NCBI RefSeq assembly: GCF_022024115.1
Contig: NZ_CP091792.1
Coordinates: forward strand, 496,001 to 560,000
Source of the DNA: Prevotella communis
Lineage (GTDB): Bacteria > Bacteroidota > Bacteroidia > Bacteroidales > Bacteroidaceae
Reading direction: 5' to 3'
Length of the DNA stretch: 64,000 nucleotides
Positions 25,309 to 32,271 of this stretch are shown here, piece by piece. The notes under the pieces are model-generated. The model saw only the letters and a list, made by a program, of their open reading frames with translations. It was not told the DNA's origin and searched no databases. Within the stretch, counting starts at the first letter, position 1. The number at the start of each line of letters is the position of its first letter. The position numbers and the translations under genes are program-made.

Positions 25309-25929
25309 TTATCTGATAAAATTGGTCCTCAGGGGGGCTTCCAGTGAGGGATGTCCTTCTTGGATGACGTTTAGCTTCTGTATCATCCATGCCATGTTAC
25401 GTCCCAGGGTACGCATGGTCTGCATGCCTTCTTCATCTTGAGCTGCCTGTCCTGGTGTCTGGCCATACACCATGTTCCAGTATTGCGAACTGACAATGGG
25501 CATGTTACATATGGTGAAGTATTTGTTAAGACGGTCAAAAGCGGCTGAGGCTCCACCACGGCGGCATACCACCACGCTGGCGGCAGGCTTGAAACACAGT
25601 TCATTGCTCATAGAGTAGAATACACGATCGAGCAGAGCACACAGCGAACCGTTGGGGCCACCATAATAGACGGGAGAACCAATAACGAGTCCGTCAATAC
25701 CATCCTTTATGGCACGCCATACTTTAAAATACAAATCATCGTGGAACGTGCATTTATTGCCATTTCTGCCACACATGCCGCAGGCTATGCAACCCTGCAC
25801 AGCATGTTTTCCAATACTGATAATCTCTGTGTCAACGCCTTCTTCATTTAGCGTTTTGGCTACCTCGCTCAATGCTGTAAACGTATTGCCGTTTTCTTTT
25901 GGGCTTCCATTAATCAATAGTACTTTCAT
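25309..25929 (-). CDS. Flavodoxin-family NADPH-dependent FMN reductase
   Basis: Cytoplasmic FMN protein of 206 aa from the ATG at 25929. KVLLINGSPKENGNTFTALSE is the phosphate-binding loop and GSPVYYGGPNGSLCALLDR the flavin ring loop. A CIACGMCGRNGNKC segment (about 45-60) has cysteines typical of the iron-sulfur-flavoprotein-like/multimeric flavodoxin group. An unusually good Shine-Dalgarno site (AAAGGAGAG, about 6 nt before the ATG) supports this start over the frame extension to 25962. A -7 element TAACTTTG lies at 25960-25967. First gene of the operon with rmuC and the GGR-like gene. Confidence 0.88.
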   Translation of the reverse strand: MKVLLINGSPKENGNTFTALSEVAKTLNEEGVDTEIISIGKHAVQGCIACGMCGRNGNKCTFHDDLYFKVWRAIKDGIDGLVIGSPVYYGGPNGSLCALLDRVFYSMSNELCFKPAASVVVCRRGGASAAFDRLNKYFTICNMPIVSSQYWNMVYGQTPGQAAQDEEGMQTMRTLGRNMAWMIQKLNVIQEGHPSLEAPLRTNFIR

Positions 25930-25959
25930 CGTTCTCTCCTTTGTTTGTTTTTGTGACCG

Positions 25960-25967
25960 CAAAGTTA
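25960..25967 (-). promoter_or_regulatory. -7 element of the flavodoxin-family - rmuC operon
   Basis: TAACTTTG on the minus strand, 30 nt before the ATG. It is divergent from the TATCTTTG element at 26021 of the kinase pseudogene. Confidence 0.55.
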
Positions 25968-26020
25968 AGAAATAATTCTCAATTTAATGTAAAAATGATG
26001 AATAATTGAAAGAAAATGCT

Positions 26021-26028
26021 TATCTTTG
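26021..26028 (+). promoter_or_regulatory. -7 element of the polyvalent-kinase pseudogene
   Basis: TATCTTTG followed by CCGTCG, about 28 nt before the ATG at 26057. No clear -33 element. It suggests that the damaged gene is still transcribed. Confidence 0.5.
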
Positions 26029-26056
26029 CCGTCGAATTGCATGTCATCAATACAAC

Positions 26057-26881
26057 ATGAATATGAATAACGCAGACTTCTGGGCATCCGTTCGCGGCAT
26101 CATCGCCGAGGGCTTCACACCCGACGGTCTGCATAAACTCGATACTTATGCAGAACAGTTTATCAGCGGAAGGCTTGTATATCAACGATTTTCACCGCGA
26201 GAACAGTATGGCTGCGCAGCGGGCGGTGAGGCAAATGTCATTGCATCCCTACTCGCGGGAGCAGAAGATTGTGCAGATTCAGATGCTGCACAGGCTCTCA
26301 GCGACTTCCAAAGAGAGTGCCAACGCGGAGCGAAGCAGGAGGCAGTTATAGAAAAATGGGCCAAGGCCGTTAGCTGCTGGATGGAGCGTGTTGACGACTC
26401 GCTTCAACGTTCCTTCGGCGAAGAGATTGCCGAGGGTGGCGAGGCCAGGGTTTACGACCATGGTGCCACGCTTATCAAGAGCATCGGCCTCGACTACTTC
26501 ATCTAGCCCATCTTCGCCCTCGACCGTATCGCCCTGCACAATGCCTACTTCCCTGAGACTCGCCTTGTCGTACTCGGCTTCGGGCGCGACAGCCAAGGTG
26601 AGTTCAAGATTATCTGTGAGCAACCCTTCATCGGCGGTAGCCATGTGTCCGACGAGGAAATTGCCGACTACATGCAGCGTATGGGCTTCGAGCTGAAGAA
26701 CCATCGCAACTGGACGTATGCTACGCCCGATATTTACCTCAGCGACATGCACGATGAGAATGTCATCCGCTCCGAGACGGGAGCCATCTGTGTAGTCGAT
26801 TGCGACATTCGAATTAATACGCCTGAATTGCGACAGGGAGGAACGCGGAGGATTAATAACAAGGTGGTGTTTATTCCATAG
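26057..26881 (+). pseudogene. Polyvalent-protein-type kinase gene interrupted by one in-frame TAG
   Basis: One frame runs from ATG 26057 (or 26063) to the TAA at 26879-26881, broken only by TAG at 26504-26506 (codon 150). Before it the product reads FWASVRGIIAEGFTPDGLHKLD...FGEEIAEGGEARVYDHG...SIGLDYFI. After it come PIFALDRIALHNAYFPETRL, QGEFKIICEQPFI and NWTYATPDIYLSDMHDENVIR with VVDCDIRINTPE. These are glycine-loop-like, HDEN catalytic-loop-like and DCD metal-site-like motifs of the putative kinase domain found in Bacteroidota polyvalent proteins and mobile elements. The family normally has Gln at the stop position (DYFIQPI, from memory), so CAG to TAG is the simplest explanation. Total about 274 codons. 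Either a pseudogene, a sequencing error, or a gene read through where TAG is decoded as Gln. Confidence 0.75.
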
Positions 26882-26927
26882 CGTGCCGCATTGTTGACAT
26901 AATAATATAAAGGTATAACGATATGAG

Positions 26928-26960
26928 CGGATAGACCGGCTTCGGCACTATCCGTTTTTT
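26928..26960 (+). terminator. Terminator after the kinase pseudogene
   Basis: CGGATAG (26928-26934) pairs with CTATCCG (26948-26954), with an inner CCG/CGG stem and a GCTT loop, followed by six T. It lies 47 bp after the stop codon. Confidence 0.85.
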
Positions 26961-27207
26961 ATCAAAGAGAGGACGACAGGGTCTCTCTTCCGCTTGTCCC
27001 CTGCTTGCTATCTAAGAACTTGCCTAAAGTCTTGTTTATTTCCTTTCGGACAAAAGTTCTTTACCCACATCCTCTGTTTCTGAAAGCTTAAAATTAAACA
27101 GATTCATCATATTTTATACGATTTTTACAACTTGATGTGCTAAAATCAAAGAAAAATGTGTATTTTGGCATCGCATTCTTTGGAATGTGACATCTTGATT
27201 GCTCAAT

Positions 27208-27331
27208 CTCTCTACCGAATTGGAACCTCGAACGAGAAAAAGCGAGCGAAACTAACGTGCATTGGAGCTGCGCCCATAGAGCGTAGGCTTCACCATAGTA
27301 CGTTAGAGGCAGTTCCAAGCCTGGTAGGGAG
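27208..27331 (+). ncRNA. Candidate structured RNA in the 536-bp intergenic region
   Basis: The 26882-27417 gap holds no convincing gene, but 27208-27331 folds into nested helices by eye: CTCTCTACC (27208-27216) with GGTAGGGAG (27323-27331, one G-U), TTGGAAC (27220-27226) with GTTCCAA (27312-27318), CTAACGT (27252-27258) with ACGTTAG (27300-27306), an inner GAGC-TGCGC / GCGTA-G-GCTT stem (27265-27289), and a CTCG/CGAG hairpin (27227-27246). A poor -7-like TATTTTGG lies at 27161. It matches no RNA class I recognise. It might be a riboswitch-like leader of the 27418 gene, an sRNA, or a dispersed element. The strand is uncertain because perfect stems fold on both strands. Confidence 0.4.
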
Positions 27332-27417
27332 TATGGCGGGTCTGCGCTCTTTTTGTGAAAAGAAGTTAGTGCTGGCTGTAGTTGAAAACAATAGTATTAA
27401 CCCTAATATTGAACGAG

Positions 27418-27993
27418 ATGAAAAAGAATCTGTTATCTTTGGTTGTGCTTTTCGCATCACAGATGGTGTGTGCACAGAACATGTCGGAAGGCTGCTATCG
27501 TGGATTTGTTGATGGTGGCTATACGATTGGTATTGGCGACTATGATTTTGGTCGTTTTGAAATCAATACGTCTCATGGTTATCAAATCAATCCTTTCTTC
27601 TTCATCGGTGGCGGTCTCGGTTTGCACTTTATGCCCGAATACAAGACGAAGGGCATGAATATTGCACTAGACCAGCGTGAAAGCAAGGTTGATATCCCTG
27701 TTTTTGCTAATATGAGAGCCAATATCTCTAAAGGAAAGATTTCTCCCTTCATTGACGGTAAGGCTGGTACATATGTCACGAATAATGGCAGTCTGTACCT
27801 TAATCTATCTGCGGGTTGCCGTTTCGCTTTGAATGAGAAACAGGCAATCGACGTTTCTGTGGGCTATACGACGGAGAAATTGGAGTTCGAGACATTTAAG
27901 AGCTTCACAAGTTCCAAGAGCATGGACTATACACGCTCACAAAGAAAGTTGAACACTGAGGGTGTCGCCATTAAAGTGGGATTTGAATTCTGA
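27418..27993 (+). CDS. Small outer-membrane beta-barrel protein
   Basis: Protein of 191 aa from the ATG at 27418, with signal peptide MKKNLLSLVVLFASQMVCAQ. The mature part alternates polar and hydrophobic residues in short beta strands (GYTIGIGDYDFGRFEINTSHG, FFFIGGGLGLHF, ISPFIDGKAGTYVTN, YLNLSAGCRFALN, AIDVSVGYTTEKL) and ends in aromatic F (KVGFEF), as in eight-stranded OmpA/PorT-like barrels of Bacteroidota. No specific family is recognised. It is transcribed from the structured-RNA region and ends at a strong bidirectional terminator. Confidence 0.75.
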   Translation: MKKNLLSLVVLFASQMVCAQNMSEGCYRGFVDGGYTIGIGDYDFGRFEINTSHGYQINPFFFIGGGLGLHFMPEYKTKGMNIALDQRESKVDIPVFANMRANISKGKISPFIDGKAGTYVTNNGSLYLNLSAGCRFALNEKQAIDVSVGYTTEKLEFETFKSFTSSKSMDYTRSQRKLNTEGVAIKVGFEF

Positions 27994-28050
27994 AAAAAAA
28001 GATTTCTGAAGGCCACCGCAGAATTTCAGTATCGTCCTCTAATAAATTAA

Positions 28051-28093
28051 TGGTACAGGTTTTTGATTCCCTTAATAAATCAAAAACCTGTAC
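28051..28093. terminator. 17-bp perfect hairpin between convergent genes
   Basis: GGTACAGGTTTTTGATT (28051-28067), 9-nt loop, and its exact complement at 28077-28093. The arms are U-rich or A-rich near the loop rather than followed by a long T-run. It is placed to end both the 27418 gene and the minus-strand nucleotidyltransferase gene. Confidence 0.7.
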
Positions 28094-28159
28094 CCTTGAT
28101 TTTCCCAAAATATTAATTGACAAGATCGACGCGTTGTTCCTAGGTCAGTACATCTTCCT

Positions 28160-28474
28160 TCATAATACGATTTCTTCTCTTTTTACATTCTGATAGAAAG
28201 GAGTAATCAAAGTAGGATTTTCCCATTGTTTACGGGGCATAACGATAGAACTAATTACCACTCCAGATTGAAGCTCGATTTCGTAGAGTTTACTTACAAT
28301 TGCATGTTCTCTTTCTGGAAGTACCTTATCGTCTGGAAGCAAAATAAGTAAATCAATATCGCTGTCAGCACGGGCATCTCCGCGAGCCTCCGAACCATAT
28401 AGGATGGTTTGAGCCTCGGGAAGGAATTTCTGAGTCTGTTCCTTGATACGATTTACTATCTCTTGCCTTTTCAT
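28160..28474 (-). CDS. MNT-type nucleotidyltransferase domain protein (orphan)
   Basis: Protein of 104 aa from the ATG at 28474. The pol-beta nucleotidyltransferase signature is complete: ILYGSEARGDARADSDIDLLILL (GS, then DxD). Such MntA-like proteins usually pair with a HEPN toxin and inactivate it by adding AMP to it, but neither neighbour encodes a HEPN protein, so it is an orphan antitoxin or a free nucleotidyltransferase. The promoter (TTTG 28506-28509, 19 nt, TATTTTTG 28479-28486) ends 4 nt before the ATG, so the mRNA should have almost no leader. The frame extension to 28504 would start inside the promoter and is rejected. Confidence 0.85.
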   Translation of the reverse strand: MKRQEIVNRIKEQTQKFLPEAQTILYGSEARGDARADSDIDLLILLPDDKVLPEREHAIVSKLYEIELQSGVVISSIVMPRKQWENPTLITPFYQNVKREEIVL

Positions 28475-28478
28475 GCCG

Positions 28479-28509
28479 CAAAAATAAGAATTATTTTTCA
28501 ACATTCAAA
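28479..28509 (-). promoter_or_regulatory. Promoter of the MNT gene, placed for a leaderless mRNA
   Basis: Minus strand: TTTG (28506-28509), 19-nt spacer, TATTTTTG (28479-28486), only 4 nt (CGGC) before the ATG. Confidence 0.65.
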
Positions 28510-28720
28510 ATTATGGAAAGAAAAAGTTTGAAGGGTATGAAATTATAAAAAAGATTTTCATGCTCATTTCAAGAAAGTAAATCATCTTTGCTGTATGCTT
28601 GTTAGATAGAGAACACGGGGGCGTGAGAAAGTGCAAAAGTCAATACTTTTTACTTAACAGATGCCGCAGAATTATTTAGCTGGAACAATATTTTTTGTCA
28701 GCTGATTGATGTCGTGAATT

Positions 28721-28786
28721 GACTCGAGTGAATTCATGAAATGACTCGAGTGAATTCGTGAAATCACTCGAGTGAGATTTTAGAGG
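28721..28786. repeat. Three tandem 22-bp units with ACTCGAGT core
   Basis: Units begin at 28721, 28743 and 28765. The first two are GACTCGAGTGAATTCRTGAAAT (22 bp, one difference) and the third keeps CACTCGAGTGA then diverges. A partial fourth copy (TGATGTCGTGAATT) precedes them. The core ACTCGAGT is a palindrome. The region between the MNT and ZIP genes (28475-28951) holds nothing else except the MNT promoter and the second triplet at 28878. Confidence 0.9.
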
Positions 28787-28877
28787 CTGTTTTTGGGCAA
28801 AAAAGTCCCATTCACGCCAAAAAGCGATAAAAATGATTTGTTAAGAAAAATTGCTACTACAGCGACTTAGGCACCCC

Positions 28878-28943
28878 AACTCATTGAGTTAGGGGTAGCA
28901 TCTCGATGAGTTAGTGGTCGTAACTCGTCGTTTGTGCCTTCCA
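28878..28943 (-). repeat. Second 22-bp triplet, 8 bp after the ZIP transporter gene
   Basis: Units begin at 28878 (AACTCATTGAGTTAGGGG), 28900 (ATCTCGATGAGTTAGTGG) and 28922 (AACTCGTCGTTTGTG). The sequence is unrelated to the ACTCGAGT triplet 92 bp away, but copy number and period are the same. The array ends 8 bp from the stop codon (28952) of the ZIP gene, matching the position of the 7570-7635 triplet after the S-component gene. Confidence 0.8.
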
Positions 28944-28951
28944 TTAACCCT

Positions 28952-29734
28952 CTATCCCATCACGACATCGAGTACCATCATCAGAACGAAACCGATGGCG
29001 AAGCCGATGGTGCTAAGATTTGAGTGCTGCCCCTCAGAAGCTTCAGGGATGAGTTCTTCTACCACGACGTAGAACATGGCGCCGGCGGCAAAGGCGAGCA
29101 TATAGGGCATCATGGGCATGAGCATGGAGGCCAATAGCAATACTGCGACAGCTCCGACGGGCTCTACGGCGCCACTCAAGGAGCCTATCAGGAATGATTT
29201 CCATCGGCTATTTCCTGCTGCTCGCATCGGCATGGAGATAATAGCTCCCTCGGGCACGTTCTGGATAGCAATACCTAGCGATACGGCGACGGCGCTGGCA
29301 AGGGAAATATTCGTTGTACCACTGTCGGCTCCTGCAAACACTATGCCCACGGCCATGCCTTCAGGCAAGTTATGGATAGTGACGGCAAGGGCCAGCATGG
29401 CTGTCTTCGACAGGTGCGAGCGCATACCCTCGGGCTTGTCTGTGCCGATATGCAGGTGGGGCGTCAGTTCATCGATGAGCAACAGGAAGCCCATGCCCAA
29501 CAGAAATCCAATGGCGGCAGGCATCACACTCCATTTCCCGCTGTCAGCTTCCATTTCCATCGCAGGAATGAGCAGCGACCATACGGATGCTGCTACCATG
29601 ACGCCCGATGCGAAGCCCAGCAATGACTTCTGCAGTTGCACGGACATCTCGTTCTTCATAAAGAACACAAAGGCGGAGCCGAGCATGGTGCCCAGCAGCG
29701 GAATCAGCAGTCCTATGATTAGTGTTGTTGTCAT
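28952..29734 (-). CDS. ZIP-family divalent metal transporter
   Basis: Inner-membrane protein of 260 aa with about eight hydrophobic segments. The metal-binding helices are typical: HNLPEGMAVGI (TM4) and IQNVPEGAIISMPM (TM5), and the TM3-TM4 loop holds HLHIGTDKPEG. This is the ZupT/ZIP group importing zinc, iron or related ions; gene naming is left open. The ATG at 29734 is chosen because the upstream TTG (29743) lies inside the -7 element. A -7 element 6 nt before the ATG implies a leaderless or nearly leaderless mRNA. Confidence 0.9.
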   Translation of the reverse strand: MTTTLIIGLLIPLLGTMLGSAFVFFMKNEMSVQLQKSLLGFASGVMVAASVWSLLIPAMEMEADSGKWSVMPAAIGFLLGMGFLLLIDELTPHLHIGTDKPEGMRSHLSKTAMLALAVTIHNLPEGMAVGIVFAGADSGTTNISLASAVAVSLGIAIQNVPEGAIISMPMRAAGNSRWKSFLIGSLSGAVEPVGAVAVLLLASMLMPMMPYMLAFAAGAMFYVVVEELIPEASEGQHSNLSTIGFAIGFVLMMVLDVVMG

Positions 29735-29740
29735 CGGGTG

Positions 29741-29771
29741 CAAAGATAGTTCTTTTATTTGAATTACACAA
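29741..29771 (-). promoter_or_regulatory. Promoter of the ZIP gene, placed for a leaderless mRNA
   Basis: Minus strand: TTGT (29768-29771), 19-nt spacer, TATCTTTG (29741-29748), 6 nt before the ATG. Confidence 0.6.
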
Positions 29772-29793
29772 TACTAAAATCATATGAATTGCA

Positions 29794-29817
29794 AAAGGAG
29801 GACCGAAGCCCTCCTTT
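29794..29817 (-). terminator. Terminator of the MBL-fold gene
   Basis: AAAGGAGG and CCTCCTTT pair across 29794-29817. On the minus strand the loop is GCTTCGGT, so the stem can extend by a C-G and a G-T pair to a TTCG tetraloop, and TTTT follows. It starts 4 bp past the stop codon at 29821. Confidence 0.85.
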
Positions 29818-29820
29818 CAT

Positions 29821-30567
29821 CTATAGTTTCATCACACGCTTCATCTCCAGGTTCTCGTAGCCCTCGGGGCAGTGGGTGGAGAGATAGACGGTGGGATTCT
29901 GCTGGATGAACTCACGCACACGGTCGAGCGTCTGGCGTGCAGCTTCGATATCCTCGAATACGATACTGAGCTTGTTGGCCTTCAGGGCGGCATCGCAATA
30001 GGTCACGTCGCCGTGGAACATATAATAGAGTCCGTCGTCCTCGGCAATGATGATACTGTTGCCCTTGGTGTGACCCTTAGCCTCGATAAACCAGATGCCA
30101 TCAGCCACCTTTTCTGCACGTGGGAAGTTCTTATACGACTCCTTGTACTCGGCACGGATGATGTTGCCACCCTCTGGGAGCTTCATGGCATCGGCATCCT
30201 CTGGCGAGATATACACCTTGGCATTGGGGAAATACTGAATGGCTGCTGAGTGGTCAGGATGCTTATGCGTGATGAGAATCTTCGTCACCTGCTCAGGCTT
30301 GTAGCCCAGTTCAGCAAAGGACTCCGTATAATCCTTCACCTTTTCGCCCATGTAGAGTGGGGCGCCCAGTTTCTTCTCTGGCGCTTTGAACTCGTTCTGA
30401 AAACCCGTGTCAACCAGAATCACCTCGTTGCCCGTATCAATCAAAAAGTTCTGTAAACTGCTGCGGTAGATAATCTGTTCGTCAGTACCTTCCTTGCCTT
30501 CACCACCGAAGGCAAACTGCTGGTTCATGAAACCGCCGTCGAACATGCGGATAGCTTTAATTTCCAT
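29821..30567 (-). CDS. MBL-fold metallo-hydrolase (AHL-lactonase-like)
   Basis: Cytoplasmic protein of 248 aa without a signal peptide. The metal motif HxHxDH is present as THKHPDHSAAI, with further ligands in AKGHTKGNS (His), HGDVTYCD (Asp) and LSTHCPEGY (His). The N-terminus (IKAIRMFDGGFMNQQF, LIDTGNEVILVDTGF) resembles the quorum-quenching lactonase/SLG1-type branch of the superfamily. The natural substrate is unknown. It has its own promoter (TTGG 30637-30640, 19 nt, TATCTTTG 30610-30617) and a strong terminator, so it is monocistronic. Confidence 0.85.
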   Translation of the reverse strand: MEIKAIRMFDGGFMNQQFAFGGEGKEGTDEQIIYRSSLQNFLIDTGNEVILVDTGFQNEFKAPEKKLGAPLYMGEKVKDYTESFAELGYKPEQVTKILITHKHPDHSAAIQYFPNAKVYISPEDADAMKLPEGGNIIRAEYKESYKNFPRAEKVADGIWFIEAKGHTKGNSIIIAEDDGLYYMFHGDVTYCDAALKANKLSIVFEDIEAARQTLDRVREFIQQNPTVYLSTHCPEGYENLEMKRVMKL

Positions 30568-30609
30568 AATCGTTTTCGTTTTGGTTAGTAATTGTTATAG
30601 ATTACGCCG

Positions 30610-30640
30610 CAAAGATACAACATCTTTTTCATATAACCAA
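30610..30640 (-). promoter_or_regulatory. Promoter of the MBL-fold gene
   Basis: Minus strand: TTGG (30637-30640), 19-nt spacer, TATCTTTG (30610-30617), about 40 nt before the ATG. Confidence 0.75.
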
Positions 30641-30710
30641 GGGTCATACGAAACAAAAATAGACGGAAAAGGAAAAAGTTTCTTCTGCGGCCGCTCGTTC
30701 AGCAGTTCGG

Positions 30711-32258
30711 TCAGATGCCTCGCTCTGCCCAGTCGCCTCTATCCAGATTACGATAGCCGATGGCTTCAGCGATATGGATGGATTGTATCTGCTCAGAGCC
30801 GGCGAGGTCGGCAATGGTGCGGGCCACCTTGAGGATGCGGCTGTAGGCACGGGCCGAGAGCTTCAGGCGCTCCATGGCCATGCGCAGCATATCGAGACTC
30901 TGGGCGTCTGGCTCAGCAAACTCGTGGAGCATCTTTTCGGTCATCTGCGCATTACAATGGATGCCTGCAAAGGACTTATAGCGCTCCTCTTGAATCTTAC
31001 GGGCCGAGATAACACGTTCGCGGATAGTGGCGCTGGGTTCGCCCGGCTGCATCTTGGAGAGTTCGGCAAAGGGCACGGCCTGAATTTCACAATGGATATC
31101 GATGCGGTCGAGCAGGGGACCGCTGATCTTGTTCATGTAACGCTGAATCTGACCAGGGGTGCAGACGCAATGGTGCGTGGGGTCGCCATAATAGCCGCAA
31201 GGGCAGGGGTTCATGGAGGCCACAAACATAAACGAACAGGGGTACTGGATGTTGTACTTGGCACGCGAGATGGTGATGGTGCGGTCTTCCAATGGCTGGC
31301 GCAGCACCTCCAGTACGGAGCGATTGAACTCTGGTAACTCGTCGAGGAAAAGCACACCATTATGTGCCAGACTTATTTCGCCTGGCTGGGGATTATTACC
31401 GCCACCAACGAGAGCTATCTGGGAGACGGTGTGATGGGGTGAACGGAAAGGACGCTGGCTGATGAGGCTGGTGTCGCGGCTCAACTTGCCTGCGATGCTG
31501 TGTATCTGTGTGGTCTCCAGACTCTCGCTCAGGGATAGCGGGGGCAGGATACTGGGCAGACGTTTGGCCAACATAGACTTTCCTGAGCCTGGAGGACCAA
31601 TCATGATGAGGTTGTGACCGCCAGCAGCAGCCACCTCAAGGGCACGCTTCACGCTCTCCTGACCGCGCACGTCGGCAAAGTCGAACTCATAATGCTCCTG
31701 TTGGGCAAAAAACTCCTTGCGTGTGTCGATAATAGTGGGGGAATACAGGTCTCCGCCGTTGAAGAACTGGATAACGTCGAGCAGGGAGTCCATGCCATAG
31801 ACCTCCAACTGGTTGACAACGGCTGCCTCGCGCACGTTCTGGCGTGGCACGATGAGACCTTTGAACTTCTCTGCGCGCGCCTTGATGGCGATGGGCAGGG
31901 CGCCACGGATGGGGAGCAGACGGCCATCGAGGCCCAACTCGCCCACGAGCATGTATTCACCGAGTGTGTCGCTGGTAATCTTACTGTTGGCGGCCAGGAT
32001 GCCAATGGCTAAAGGCAGGTCGTAACCGCTACCCTCCTTGCGGATATCGGCAGGCGCCATGTTGACGGTGATATCGGCAACGGGAAACTTATAGCCAATA
32101 TTACCCATGGCAGCACGGATGCGGTCGATACTCTCGCGTACAGAAGTATCGGCCAGGCCGGACATGTGGAGCATGGTGCCGCGGGTGATGTTGACTTCAA
32201 TGGTTACGGTAGTGGCCTCAAGGCCGTTGACTGCTGCACAAAATGTTTTTACCAGCAT
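30711..32258 (-). CDS. YifB/ComM-family Mg-chelatase-like AAA+ ATPase
   Basis: Protein of 515 aa: N-terminal Lon-protease-like S5 fold domain (about 1-170, [24 protein letters not shown]), AAA+ core with Walker [18 protein letters not shown] and Walker [12 protein letters not shown], a zinc-like Cys cluster ([17 protein letters not shown]) and the C-terminal Mg-chelatase domain ([19 protein letters not shown]). In competent bacteria ComM is a branch-migration helicase that extends homologous recombination after DNA uptake; comF lies 6 kb away. It is last in an operon after two envelope lipoprotein genes (13-bp gap). Confidence 0.94.
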   Translation of the reverse strand: MLVKTFCAAVNGLEATTVTIEVNITRGTMLHMSGLADTSVRESIDRIRAAMGNIGYKFPVADITVNMAPADIRKEGSGYDLPLAIGILAANSKITSDTLGEYMLVGELGLDGRLLPIRGALPIAIKARAEKFKGLIVPRQNVREAAVVNQLEVYGMDSLLDVIQFFNGGDLYSPTIIDTRKEFFAQQEHYEFDFADVRGQESVKRALEVAAAGGHNLIMIGPPGSGKSMLAKRLPSILPPLSLSESLETTQIHSIAGKLSRDTSLISQRPFRSPHHTVSQIALVGGGNNPQPGEISLAHNGVLFLDELPEFNRSVLEVLRQPLEDRTITISRAKYNIQYPCSFMFVASMNPCPCGYYGDPTHHCVCTPGQIQRYMNKISGPLLDRIDIHCEIQAVPFAELSKMQPGEPSATIRERVISARKIQEERYKSFAGIHCNAQMTEKMLHEFAEPDAQSLDMLRMAMERLKLSARAYSRILKVARTIADLAGSEQIQSIHIAEAIGYRNLDRGDWAERGI

Positions 32259-32271
32259 GATTATTTTAGTT

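Noticed and set aside
26148..26351. Alternative frame in the kinase pseudogene
   Set aside because: The main frame carries the family motifs on both sides of the TAG, so no frameshift is needed.
27094..27318. Minus-strand 74-codon frame opposite the structured-RNA region
   Set aside because: No promoter or family features; its sequence is explained by the paired helices. It cannot be excluded entirely.
27156..27512. Plus-strand 118-codon frame overlapping the small outer-membrane barrel gene
   Set aside because: It runs through the RNA-like stems and overlaps a gene with a clear signal peptide in another frame.
7570..28943. 22-bp triplets as CRISPR arrays
   Set aside because: The whole period is 22 bp, with only three units and no cas genes; direct repeats plus spacers of CRISPR need about 60 bp.
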